This document shows positions 1 to 6,413 of a stretch of DNA of 60,440 bases, piece after piece. The translations under genes and the position numbers were made by a program. The notes beneath the pieces were generated by a model. It was not told the origin of the DNA. It did not search any database and saw nothing but the letters and a program-made list of their open reading frames with translations. Within the stretch, counting starts at the first letter, position 1. Each line of letters begins with the position of its first letter. Location: positions 1 through 60,440 of IMG/VR virus record IMGVR_UViG_3300037070_004226. The stretch is one strand, 5' to 3'. The stretch comes from a virus.

Positions 1-792
1 CTCAAGGTGGCCTACGTGGACGGTGACACCGACGACCCAGTGCGCCGGGCGATGTTCTGGGATCTGAACCACGGGAAGCTCGATTACATTTGCAACGTCC
101 AGGTGATCGAGCGGGGAACAGATATTCCGCGAATCGGCTGCATCCAGTTGTGCGTCGCCGTTGGAAGCGTGGTCAGATACCGCCAGATGATCGGCCGCGG
201 CAGCCGGATTCACCCCGAGAAGACCGACTGCTTGGTTCTCGATCATGGGGGGAACATCCTCCGGCACGGCTTCTTCGAGGATGACCCGCCGTGGTCCCTG
301 GATCGTTCCGAGAAGAATCCCGGCGATCACAAGACCCGCCCTTCGATTGAATGCCCCCAGTGCCAGGCGATCTACCGTGGTGGGAAGTGCCGCCAGTGCG
401 GCTATGAACCGTCCGAGAAGGAACGACGCGGGCAGGGGCTGGAATTCGATGGAACCGAGCTCGCCGAGGTTAAAGCCAATGAGAAGGCCACGATCAAGGT
501 CTGTTCTGCCGAGGTTCTGATGGTGCGTGCCCTCTATATCGCGGGGAAGTCCGGTCGAACCTGGCGGCAGTGCTGTGGGATCTTCAACGGTCTCTGCAAG
601 CGGCAGGGGACGCCCGGCTACCGAATCCCAAACTCAGTTCAGGTGGCAGGGAAGCGATACCAGATGCCCAAGATGGGAACTTACGACGGGGGGCGGAAGG
701 TGATGGATCTGTTCCCGTTCACGATTGAGAAGGGGAATCATGGCGGAAATTACCTGGAAGAGCCCCAGGAGAGGCAACATTCAGCGTTTTAG
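1..792 (+). CDS. SF2 DEAD/DEAH-type helicase, C-terminal part (5' truncated by window start)
   Basis: The frame is open from base 1, so the gene begins outside the window; it corresponds to residue 270 onward of the complete helicase at 56353-57951. Helicase motif V (ERGTDIP) and motif VI (QMIGRGSR, the arginine finger region) are present, followed by a zinc ribbon with CPQC and CRQC pairs and a C-terminal domain of about 120 residues. The protein should use ATP to unwind or anneal DNA in phage replication or recombination. Differences from the other copy are mostly silent, so both alleles look functional. The N-terminal Walker A and DECH motifs are missing only because of the window edge. 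Confidence 0.85.
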   Translation, partial: LKVAYVDGDTDDPVRRAMFWDLNHGKLDYICNVQVIERGTDIPRIGCIQLCVAVGSVVRYRQMIGRGSRIHPEKTDCLVLDHGGNILRHGFFEDDPPWSLDRSEKNPGDHKTRPSIECPQCQAIYRGGKCRQCGYEPSEKERRGQGLEFDGTELAEVKANEKATIKVCSAEVLMVRALYIAGKSGRTWRQCCGIFNGLCKRQGTPGYRIPNSVQVAGKRYQMPKMGTYDGGRKVMDLFPFTIEKGNHGGNYLEEPQERQHSAF

Positions 793-800
793 AGGAAGCA

Positions 801-1298
801 ATGCTCACAAAAAGAATTATCACCGACATCGCTGGCACAGCGCCGTACCTGATTCGCTGGTCGCTCTGGCTGCCGTTTGGCCTCAGTCTGAAGTTGCATC
901 AGATCGTTCGCCACGACGACGACCGCTGCAAGCATGACCATCCGTGGTGGTTCCTGAGGATTATTCTCTGGGGCGGGTACGAAGAAGAGTTCAGGAATTC
1001 CAAGAGAAACCCGCCTGGAAGCGCCCACGGATACAACCGGACGGCACTTCGCAAGCCGTGGCGTCCGTGGGCTCCCTGGAGAATCTACTACTGCGGACTT
1101 GATTTCGAGCATCGCATAACGCGACTGCTCGCCGGTCCATCGTGGTCACTGGTTTTGTGCGGCCCGCGATTCCGCGAGTGGGGATTCTTCACGCGGCAGG
1201 GATGGATGCAGTGGCGGTCGTTCGTCGATGAATCGCGGTCGAAACGTGTGCTGTGGTGCGACGACGACAGAGTTCTCAATGATGATGCCGAGTTTTAA
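801..1298 (+). CDS. Cupin-like small phage protein (allele A cargo)
   Basis: A 165-residue protein with a hydrophobic N-terminal stretch and the signature RHDDDRCKHDHPWWFLRI followed by GGYEEEF. The HDHPW...GGY pattern is typical of small cupin-fold proteins often seen in phage genomes, where the histidines can bind a metal; the substrate is unknown. It starts 8 bases after the helicase stop behind AGAGGAAG. The second copy of the region has no equivalent: there the helicase is followed directly by the 94-residue gene, so this is an insertion or swapped cargo gene. The function is not established. Confidence 0.75.
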   Translation: MLTKRIITDIAGTAPYLIRWSLWLPFGLSLKLHQIVRHDDDRCKHDHPWWFLRIILWGGYEEEFRNSKRNPPGSAHGYNRTALRKPWRPWAPWRIYYCGLDFEHRITRLLAGPSWSLVLCGPRFREWGFFTRQGWMQWRSFVDESRSKRVLWCDDDRVLNDDAEF

Positions 1299-1319
1299 CC
1301 CTTTTCATAGGAGCATGTT

Positions 1320-1604
1320 ATGGCGAAGAAGAAGATCAAAGTCCCGAAGGAATCACAGACGTACATCGAGGGAACCGCCGAGGAGCGGATTCCAGCGATT
1401 GAACGGGCCGCCTCTGCCTATGCGGACTTCCGCGACCAACGGATTGAGGCCGGTGAGCAGGAGGTCAAGCTGAAACAGAAGCTGATCAGCGTGATGAAGG
1501 ACCATAGCCTCGAAACGTACAAGTTCGATGGGTTCATGGTGATTCTGACCCACGTTGACGAGGACGAGATCAAGGTGAAGAAGCTGCGGGCGGCGAAAGA
1601 GTAG
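1320..1604 (+). CDS. Conserved 94-residue protein, unknown function
   Basis: A small, highly charged protein (basic start MAKKKIKVPK, then a predicted long helix rich in Glu, Gln and Ala) ending in a probable beta-rich stretch around FDGFMVILTHVDEDEIKVKK. It is nearly identical to 57991-58275 (residue 17 is E here, D there) although the DNA differs at silent sites, so it is under purifying selection. In both alleles it sits between the helicase and the structured RNA. I do not recognise the family; a role linked to the helicase or DNA ends is only a guess from position. Confidence 0.8.
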   Translation: MAKKKIKVPKESQTYIEGTAEERIPAIERAASAYADFRDQRIEAGEQEVKLKQKLISVMKDHSLETYKFDGFMVILTHVDEDEIKVKKLRAAKE

Positions 1605-1668
1605 GGCTGGCCTCTGAAACGTGGACCCTCTATTCCGAGGGTTGCGCGTCATGCCAGCCGCTTTTCAT

Positions 1669-1868
1669 AACCCCCAGTTGGGCAAAGGTACTTGGCTCCC
1701 CCACCGACGGCTGCGGCTCTAAGCGGGGAGCGAACAAATCAGTCACCTACAGCAAGCGGGAAAGCCGTAGGCAAGGTGCATGATTGAAGCTGGAGGAACC
1801 GGGTTCGCCCGGTTGGGTTGGTGATGAGCCAACGAGTGCGGCAGCTTACCAAATAACTCGCGGGGTTT
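1669..1868 (+). ncRNA. Structured RNA of about 200 nt, copy 1
   Basis: No credible coding frame fills this gap (1605-1901). It can be folded with an outer stem AACCCC 1669-1674 / GGGGTT 1862-1867; a hairpin GCTCCCC 1695-1701 / GGGGAGC 1725-1731; a hairpin CCTAC 1746-1750 / GTAGG 1767-1771; a stem AAGCTG 1787-1792 / CAGCTT 1842-1847; and within it AACCGGG 1797-1803, loop TTCG, CCCGGTT 1808-1814, then TTGGT 1818-1822 / GCCAA 1828-1832. Copy 2 at 58289-58487 loses one G and one C symmetrically in the TTCG hairpin and turns a U-G pair into U-A. These pair-preserving changes argue for a conserved RNA. The strand is taken from flanking genes. I do not recognise the class. Confidence 0.7.
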
Positions 1869-1901
1869 AGGTTTCTTTGCGTTTCACGCTGGAGTTGATC
1901 C

Positions 1902-2108
1902 ATGCCCTACAGTGACCCGTGCTCTGAGAAGGGCCAGCACCCGCTTCCAACGGTGTGCAAGTGGTGCGGCAAGGAGGGAAGTACGTGCTGGTTCAAGAAT
2001 AACCCCGGAATGTGCTTTGAGTGTGGCACAGTCTGGTTTCCGGTGTCCGCCTACGCTAAACGGCCCGAGCCTGAATGGGTTCGGAACCTGGAGTTCTGCA
2101 AGCCATGA
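1902..2108 (+). CDS. Small zinc-ribbon protein (allele A cargo)
   Basis: A 68-residue protein with CKWCGKEGSTC and CFEC pairs, which should bind one zinc ion. The start is an ATG 12 bases after a GGAG site at the end of the conserved RNA region. The stop overlaps the next start (ATGA at 2105-2108), implying translational coupling. The other allele has three different genes in this slot. Function is unknown; short zinc-ribbon proteins of this kind may bind nucleic acid or protein. Confidence 0.65.
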   Translation: MPYSDPCSEKGQHPLPTVCKWCGKEGSTCWFKNNPGMCFECGTVWFPVSAYAKRPEPEWVRNLEFCKP

Positions 2109-2404
2109 CCATCAGCGAAGACTTCCAGAAGCGCCAAGCCGAGAAGCCGGACCAATTCACCCTGGCCTGGTGGAACCAGCAGTACACGGAGCTGCACAAG
2201 GACGTCCGCGGAGCAACCCACGGAATTCATCTGGCCCTGGCCGACAACGAAGACCTCGGAAAGGCGGTCAAGGAGCTTCACGGACGGGTTCAGGCGCTGG
2301 AAGCGGCCGGCGAGCTCGACCGGGCCAAGATCGGAGAGCTTCAGGCGCGAGTCGAGAAGATGGCCGACTGGGCCGCTAAGTTAAAGAACGGTAAGAATCC
2401 CTAA
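2105..2404 (+). CDS. Small helical protein beginning MTISEDFQKRQ
   Basis: A 99-residue protein; the ATG at 2105 is chosen over an in-frame upstream start because it overlaps the previous stop and because the homologue at 59252-59560 starts at the same place. The N-terminal part (AEKPDQFTLAWWNQQY) and the helical middle (VRGATHGIHLALADNEDLGK) are conserved. The C-terminal third is a coiled coil (ELDRAKIGELQARVEKMA). Divergence between the two copies is concentrated just before the coiled coil. Function is unknown. Confidence 0.75.
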   Translation: MTISEDFQKRQAEKPDQFTLAWWNQQYTELHKDVRGATHGIHLALADNEDLGKAVKELHGRVQALEAAGELDRAKIGELQARVEKMADWAAKLKNGKNP

Positions 2405-2420
2405 CCCCCGGAGCCCGCCC

Positions 2421-2642
2421 ATGAGCGAACTCGAAAAACTACGCAGCCTGCTCGAAGATCTCTGGTCGTGCTTCGACTGCGGCTACCTTGGAAATCAATG
2501 TGGCCACGACGAATCAGAGAATGAGCATGACGATGAAGCCTGCCCGATGTGCGGCTGCCATGTCGGCGACGGCTTCGGCATGGCTGAAAACGACCCGCGA
2601 TACCGAGACATCCTCGCCATCATTAACCGGGAGACGCCATGA
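2421..2642 (+). CDS. Small zinc-ribbon protein
   Basis: A 73-residue acidic protein with CFDC near residue 17 and CPMCGC near residue 40, likely one zinc site. A GGAG site lies nine bases before the ATG. The first part is repeated without change at the very end of the window (60262 onward). The stop overlaps the next start by four bases (ATGA at 2639). Function is unknown. Confidence 0.7.
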   Translation: MSELEKLRSLLEDLWSCFDCGYLGNQCGHDESENEHDDEACPMCGCHVGDGFGMAENDPRYRDILAIINRETP

Positions 2643-2875
2643 TTTATCTAATCGCCATAGCCCTAGCTGCCATCCGCATCGCGGGCCACAAGTCCGAAGC
2701 GTTCCAAGCGGTCGCTCATCTTTTCATCGGCTGGCTCATCGGTGCTGGTGTTTATCAACGGGCTACTTGGACCGAAGGCCGCTCGGTAGCAATGCAAAAG
2801 ATTTGGCTGGCAATCGGCTTGTCAGTTGTGGAAGTGATTTGTTTTTTAATTGGAAGGTTTTTTACTCAGGAGTGA
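2639..2875 (+). CDS. Small membrane protein
   Basis: A 78-residue protein with a hydrophobic N-terminal segment (MIYLIAIALAAIRIAG), a second around HLFIGWLIGAGVY and a third (IWLAIGLSVVEVICFLIG), so it should span the inner membrane two or three times. It is coupled to the preceding gene by an ATGA overlap. It resembles no family I can name. It lies in the small-gene array rather than beside the lysis genes, so I do not call it a holin. Confidence 0.65.
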   Translation: MIYLIAIALAAIRIAGHKSEAFQAVAHLFIGWLIGAGVYQRATWTEGRSVAMQKIWLAIGLSVVEVICFLIGRFFTQE

Positions 2876-2878
2876 TTT

Positions 2879-3115
2879 ATGAGCAGCAAAATGGAATGGG
2901 TTGAACACGTTGACAGTTGGGGCCAGAGGTGCGAGCCGAAGCCAATGTCGCTTCTGGTGTTCCACCTTGGCAATTGGAGCGAAGTCATCACCGTGACTCC
3001 CGAAGGCGATGCGGTGGTTGATTTGATCTCCTACCAGGGTGCCGAGAAGCTGGGAATTTATCTCGGCAGCGGGATGGTTCTTGCTGCCACAAGAGCGGAA
3101 TCCAAGGAGACGTAG
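2879..3115 (+). CDS. Hypothetical protein
   Basis: A 78-residue protein with a likely beta-rich core (MSLLVFHLGNWSEVITV) and a Gly/Ala-rich C-terminal half. A good AGGAGTG ribosome site precedes the ATG, and the next start follows the stop directly. No recognisable motif. Confidence 0.6.
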   Translation: MSSKMEWVEHVDSWGQRCEPKPMSLLVFHLGNWSEVITVTPEGDAVVDLISYQGAEKLGIYLGSGMVLAATRAESKET

Positions 3116-3211
3116 ATGTTCACGGTCTTTGTTTTAGGGGCAGTCATCGGTGCTGCCGTTGGTCTGGTGTTGCTTCTCAATTACTTAGAAATGCAAGGAC
3201 CGTGGGCATGA
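3116..3211 (+). CDS. 31-residue single-pass membrane peptide
   Basis: The frame starts directly after the previous stop behind an AAGGAGA site and encodes MFTVFVLGAVIGAAVGLVLL followed by a short polar tail. It is a single hydrophobic helix with a glycine/alanine face. Its stop overlaps the next ATG (ATGA at 3208), so it fits the coupled chain of small genes. It is short, and its reality rests on the ribosome site and the exact overlap. Confidence 0.5.
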   Translation: MFTVFVLGAVIGAAVGLVLLLNYLEMQGPWA

Positions 3212-3408
3212 CTTATCAACTCGTAAATGGCCCGCAAGACGGCGGCAAGGTCAAACAAATTGGCAACGAGATGCCAGCGACGGTTTTCGTTGGTCCGAAG
3301 TGGCTTGGTGACGGCTACGTTGCTTGGGGCCGCGAGCGTTGCAAAAGGTTTCCGTGTCGCTATGACTGGGACGGAGCTAATTTTATGTTTCAAAGGAGCC
3401 AACCATGA
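3208..3408 (+). CDS. Hypothetical 66-residue protein
   Basis: The start ATG overlaps the stop of the preceding peptide; a GTG two codons upstream is less likely. The protein (MTYQLVNGPQDGGKVKQIG start) resembles a small beta-barrel, with aromatic residues and a basic centre. The stop overlaps the next ATG. No family recognised. Confidence 0.6.
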   Translation: MTYQLVNGPQDGGKVKQIGNEMPATVFVGPKWLGDGYVAWGRERCKRFPCRYDWDGANFMFQRSQP

Positions 3409-3662
3409 CCCCCGACGTTCAGACGATTGAGCGGCTGACCAGGGAGCGGGATGAGGCGATGAAGGAGTTAGAGGCCGAACGGCACACGTTCCTCATGGAA
3501 AATCAGCGGGCTACGGAACTTATTGATGCCCTCAAGGCCAAGATGGCGAAGGTGGAGGCGTGGGCGGAAGATATGGGCGACTGCAAATTGTTGTGCGACG
3601 GAAAACTGCGTAGCATCCTCAGCCCGTCAGTGAAAAATGGAATGGAGGAAGCAGAGCGATGA
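3405..3662 (+). CDS. Small coiled-coil protein
   Basis: An 85-residue protein, mostly a heptad-type coiled coil from TIERLTRERDEAMKELEAE onward, with two cysteines in a short C-terminal loop (DCKLLCDG). An AAAGGAG site precedes the ATG, which overlaps the previous stop. The next gene starts within its stop codon. Function is unknown; similar short coiled coils are common fillers in phage early arrays. Confidence 0.6.
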   Translation: MTPDVQTIERLTRERDEAMKELEAERHTFLMENQRATELIDALKAKMAKVEAWAEDMGDCKLLCDGKLRSILSPSVKNGMEEAER

Positions 3663-3847
3663 GCGAGAAGCGACTTAGAAAAATCGCCCTCTACCTTGAG
3701 TACATCGCGTTCATTCTCAAGGAGGAAGCGGACAATCATGGACGGAAGAACGCTCGTAAACGTCGCGGACTCAAGGCGGAACGTGATAGCCTCTTGTCCC
3801 AAATGGAACAATTTTCTCACCCCGAAAGGTTCAAGGACTTGCCATGA
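3659..3847 (+). CDS. Small basic helical protein
   Basis: A 62-residue protein with an N-terminal amphipathic helix (RKIALYLEYIAFILKEEADN) and a basic middle (GRKNARKRRGLKAERD). It has a strong GGAGGAAG ribosome site and ATGA overlaps at both ends. It could bind nucleic acid, but nothing specific identifies it. Confidence 0.55.
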   Translation: MSEKRLRKIALYLEYIAFILKEEADNHGRKNARKRRGLKAERDSLLSQMEQFSHPERFKDLP

Positions 3848-4137
3848 AAAGACAGGGAATCATTCTCGGTAGCAATGAAGGCCATTATCGCTGGTTTCTC
3901 AAGTGGGTTGGCACTTGGTCCCCCAGAGAGAAGATGCTTCGCGTTTGCAGATTTGTGTACCGTGGCGGACCTCGTGGAAGCTTGCCGGGACAACCAGGAG
4001 GTGGGTACACAGCGAAACTTTCTCTGGCCTTGCGTCCGTCCTTGTTCAGCTTTAAGCGAAGCAGGCACGAATGGGAAGCGACCCTGCTTGGCGTGCGAAT
4101 CCATCACCAGAAATCATTTGGCGGATGGTGCGTCTAA
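3844..4137 (+). CDS. Uncertain 97-residue basic protein
   Basis: The start overlaps the previous stop (ATGA), which supports translation, and the N-terminus MKRQGIILGSNEGHYRWFLK is plausible. The rest is rich in Arg, Gly and Trp and does not look like a compact fold, while a second frame over the same bases (from 3875) is also open. The gene may be real, frameshifted or partly degenerate. It is followed by a short hairpin CGCCC-gctca-GGGCG near 4149-4163 that may be a weak terminator. Confidence 0.4.
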   Translation: MKRQGIILGSNEGHYRWFLKWVGTWSPREKMLRVCRFVYRGGPRGSLPGQPGGGYTAKLSLALRPSLFSFKRSRHEWEATLLGVRIHHQKSFGGWCV

Positions 4138-4178
4138 TCAATTCTAACGCCCGCTCAGGGCGGGGAGGGGTGAAGAGG

Positions 4179-4430
4179 ATGATTTGCCACGTTAAGGCCA
4201 TGTTCGCCTGCGACGATTGCGGGACTGAATTTATCGTGTCGCTGGAACCGGCCTACGAGCCACCTGCCGGATGGTCTGTCTTTGCGGTTGCCGAAGACGC
4301 CATTCGCGGCGGGCAAGGTTACGAGGATGGAGTCGAAGGCTCTATGCCGGGGCCGTGGAGCAGCGGTTCTGTTGGCGACGATGGACGGCATTACTGCGAC
4401 CGCTGCACGAGAAAACGAGACACAACCTAA
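4179..4430 (+). CDS. Small zinc-ribbon protein
   Basis: An 83-residue protein with CDDC near residue 11 and CDRC near the C-terminus, a typical split zinc ribbon around a Gly/Pro-rich acidic insert. The ATG at 4179 is preferred because GGGGAGGGG lies just upstream and translation then begins right before the first cysteine pair. Function is unknown. Confidence 0.55.
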   Translation: MICHVKAMFACDDCGTEFIVSLEPAYEPPAGWSVFAVAEDAIRGGQGYEDGVEGSMPGPWSSGSVGDDGRHYCDRCTRKRDTT

Positions 4431-4447
4431 ACCCCCGAAAGGCAGCC

Positions 4448-4681
4448 ATGAGCAAAATTGACGAAGCCGCGAAGGAAATTCTCTGCTGGCTTTACGATGA
4501 CTCTGGCGATGCGGAAGCGGACCTGAAAGCCATCCTCCGCAAGCACTTCGCCGAGCCGGGGGAACTGCCCGTCAAAGTTCCACCCTCCCGCTACCTGGAA
4601 AGCTACGCTGGCCAGAAGCTCGTCATGGTGAACCGCGAGGACTTGGAAGAGTGGGCTAAGGCGTTTGAACCAAAGGAATGA
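4448..4681 (+). CDS. Hypothetical 77-residue acidic protein
   Basis: The start MSKIDEAAKEILCWLYDDSG follows a GAAAGG ribosome site; longer upstream readings have no support. The protein looks like two helices, a Pro-rich linker (ELPVKVPPSRYLES) and a last helix (NREDLEEWAKAF). No family recognised. Confidence 0.55.
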   Translation: MSKIDEAAKEILCWLYDDSGDAEADLKAILRKHFAEPGELPVKVPPSRYLESYAGQKLVMVNREDLEEWAKAFEPKE

Positions 4682-4694
4682 AAGGACTCACCAC

Positions 4695-4961
4695 ATGGAC
4701 GGGGACGCGAAGCGAGTCATTGAACGGCTGAGAGAAATCACCGCCAAGATCGGCGTGCCTGTGAACCTGCCAGCGGGGCGGGAGATAGAGATACACGCCA
4801 AGCCGGGGGAGGTGCCTGTCATGCGCTTCGATAAGGCGGGGGCGGAAGACTCCGCAGAGGAACGAATCGAAGAGCTTTTGGACGGTGACGACCCGATTGA
4901 CGTAATGCCGACCCTGGAAGCGAGAATGTTGGCCGAGAGAATCTTGGAGGTGTTGAAATGA
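4695..4961 (+). CDS. Hypothetical 88-residue protein
   Basis: Begins MDGDAKRVIERLREITAKIG and continues with a beta-type stretch (REIEIHAKPGEVPVMRFDK) and an acidic helical tail. The ATG at 4695 is the best-placed start after the preceding gene. Its stop overlaps the next ATG at 4958. Function is unknown. Confidence 0.55.
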   Translation: MDGDAKRVIERLREITAKIGVPVNLPAGREIEIHAKPGEVPVMRFDKAGAEDSAEERIEELLDGDDPIDVMPTLEARMLAERILEVLK

Positions 4962-5473
4962 GTGGCCTGCCAGAAATGATTGACACGCTGGAAACAAAAC
5001 TCAAAGAGCGAGAGGAAGAACTCGATTCTATCCGAGAGAAAGTCATTGCTCTGGAACTCGCCAACAGTGACATCACTCGCCTTAAGACCTGCGAGGCCGC
5101 TTGGCTCGGAGTCGTGGAAGCACTTCAGCCTGACCCGCACTTTCAAAAACTAACAAATGAGATGAGCCATGCAGGCGCCGCCAAGACGTGGGTTCAAGGA
5201 ATGGTGCAAGACTATGCGGACATCGGCAGCGGAGACAAAGGAACTACGAACGTATCTAATGTTCCTGCGGTTCAAGAGAATCGCCCGCTGGTTGGTAAAT
5301 GCCGAGTTGAAATAACGGGCCGCATTCTCTGCACGAAGGACTCCCCTTGGAATCCAGAGCTTCCCGGCAACGTTGCCCATCCCGACGCCGAGCTTGTCAG
5401 CAGCGGAGAGTACCGCGACTTGTACCGTTGCCCTCACTGCAACACGACGTTTCATGTGGAGTTGCCGGAATGA
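4958..5473 (+). CDS. Coiled-coil protein with C-terminal CxxC
   Basis: A 171-residue protein with an N-terminal coiled coil of about 40 residues (DTLETKLKEREEELDSIREK), a middle region without recognisable motifs, and a C-terminal YRCPHCNTTFHVE resembling half a zinc ribbon; an isolated cysteine (ILCTKDSPW) may complete it. A GGAGG site and start overlap support the reading. The stop overlaps the following start (ATGA at 5470). Confidence 0.6.
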   Translation: MSGLPEMIDTLETKLKEREEELDSIREKVIALELANSDITRLKTCEAAWLGVVEALQPDPHFQKLTNEMSHAGAAKTWVQGMVQDYADIGSGDKGTTNVSNVPAVQENRPLVGKCRVEITGRILCTKDSPWNPELPGNVAHPDAELVSSGEYRDLYRCPHCNTTFHVELPE

Positions 5474-5700
5474 ACACTCCATTGATTTTCAGTGGCATCC
5501 CGTTTTCGTCTCAGCGGATCATCGTTTACCGCGTTGGCAAAAGCATCACCGTGGGCATTAGCGGAACCGGCGGTACGCTCGAAATGGGGACTGAGTATTT
5601 TGACTTGGGGCCGGTGCCGAAGTTCTCTGACCCACCGCGCAGTCCAAACTGCTGCGGCTGCGATATGCCACGAGCGGACTGCGTTTGCAACGTCACCTAA
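5470..5700 (+). CDS. Small beta-rich protein with CCGC/CVC motif
   Basis: A 76-residue protein whose first two thirds look like a small beta sandwich (ISFSSQ-type and GKSITVGISGTGG stretches) and whose end carries NCCGCDMPRADCVCN, a probable zinc- or metal-binding knuckle. The start overlaps the preceding stop. Function is unknown. Confidence 0.55.
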   Translation: MNTPLIFSGIPFSSQRIIVYRVGKSITVGISGTGGTLEMGTEYFDLGPVPKFSDPPRSPNCCGCDMPRADCVCNVT

Positions 5701-5716
5701 CCAAAGGAGAATTGAA

Positions 5717-6010
5717 ATGGGATTTGCTCACCACGGGTCGAATGAAGAATCGCAATTGATGAAGCTGTTCATTGAACAAACTCAGGGGCGTGCCAAGCGG
5801 GCATTCTCCGAAGGTCGCATCAATGCCACTGACGATGGCGACTTGGCGTGTGCGATCACGACAGACCGCCTACATGGGAAAATCGTCATGGACTTTGGGA
5901 AGCCAGTAACTTGGCTCGCCATGACGCCCGCCGATGCCGTCAGTTGGGCGAAGCAACTCATTCAGCGGGCGAGAGAAATCAGCAAAGAGCCAATCGTCTT
6001 GGAGCTGTAG
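5717..6010 (+). CDS. Hypothetical 97-residue protein
   Basis: The ATG at 5717 follows AAAGGAGA and starts MGFAHHGSNEESQLMKLFIE. The central part (DDGDLACAITTDRLHGKIVMDFGKPVTWLAMTP) resembles small phage proteins with a beta-meander, followed by a C-terminal helix with Trp and Gln. No family recognised. Confidence 0.6.
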   Translation: MGFAHHGSNEESQLMKLFIEQTQGRAKRAFSEGRINATDDGDLACAITTDRLHGKIVMDFGKPVTWLAMTPADAVSWAKQLIQRAREISKEPIVLEL

Positions 6011-6011
6011 C

Positions 6012-6224
6012 ATGAATACCGAAGAATTCATTGCCGAGTGCGAAAAGTGGGCAGCGGCGTTTGGGAATTCACACGCCGAACTGCCGCTGCCGACTAGCGA
6101 GGGCTGGTGGTGGGAGTGGGTCGATGGCGAGTGGGACATGAGGCATATTGTGAATGGGCTGGAAACGTGTAATCCCGGTCGCTGGGTCAAGGCGATTCCG
6201 CCCACGGAAAGGGGGCAGGGATGA
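6012..6224 (+). CDS. Small acidic Trp-rich protein
   Basis: A 70-residue protein beginning MNTEEFIAECEKWAAAFG and containing EGWWWEWVDGEWDMR. It is acidic and aromatic-rich and overlaps the next gene by four bases. Function is unknown; acidic, aromatic mini-proteins of phages sometimes act as inhibitors, but there is no evidence for that here. Confidence 0.55.
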   Translation: MNTEEFIAECEKWAAAFGNSHAELPLPTSEGWWWEWVDGEWDMRHIVNGLETCNPGRWVKAIPPTERGQG

Positions 6225-6406
6225 GTGAGCCTTGGACGGAAGAACAATCGAAATGCACCGGAACTGTGGTGAAGCAGCCCGATGGCTCTTTGCTTTGTCC
6301 GGCCTGCGGGCGGAAGTGGCCGCCGATTGTGAATGAAAAAAAGCTGGCGAAGCAAGCCACGGCTAAGGCGGCAGCGATTCCAGTTGAAGCGGTGGAATGG
6401 ATTTGA
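6221..6406 (+). CDS. Small zinc-knuckle protein
   Basis: A 61-residue protein with one CPACGR motif plus an upstream cysteine, then a basic helix (NEKKLAKQATAKAAAIPVEA). It is the last gene of the rightward small-gene array and ends eight bases before the stop of the leftward late region, so the two transcription units converge here with no obvious terminator hairpin. Confidence 0.55.
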   Translation: MSEPWTEEQSKCTGTVVKQPDGSLLCPACGRKWPPIVNEKKLAKQATAKAAAIPVEAVEWI

Positions 6407-6413
6407 AAGGGAG

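Larger units (their letters stand above)
1..2594. repeat. Left copy of a diverged end duplication (allele A)
   Basis: This segment repeats, in the same order, the helicase 3' end, the 94-residue gene, the structured RNA, the coiled-coil gene and the small zinc-ribbon gene found at 57160-60434. The first 60 bases differ at three sites, all silent third positions. From about 2395 to 2594 the two copies are identical. The cargo between the shared genes differs: 801-1298 and 1902-2108 occur only here. This is best explained as an alternative allele of the same locus in a circular or permuted genome; a real tandem duplication is the other option. Confidence 0.85.

Noticed and set aside
801-1112. 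Minus-strand frame over the cupin-like gene (789-1112)
   Set aside because: The plus-strand reading has a family signature and a ribosome site; the minus frame has neither.
2639-2875. Calling the small membrane protein a holin
   Set aside because: It is far from the lysis cassette, lies in the early array and has no holin-family signature.
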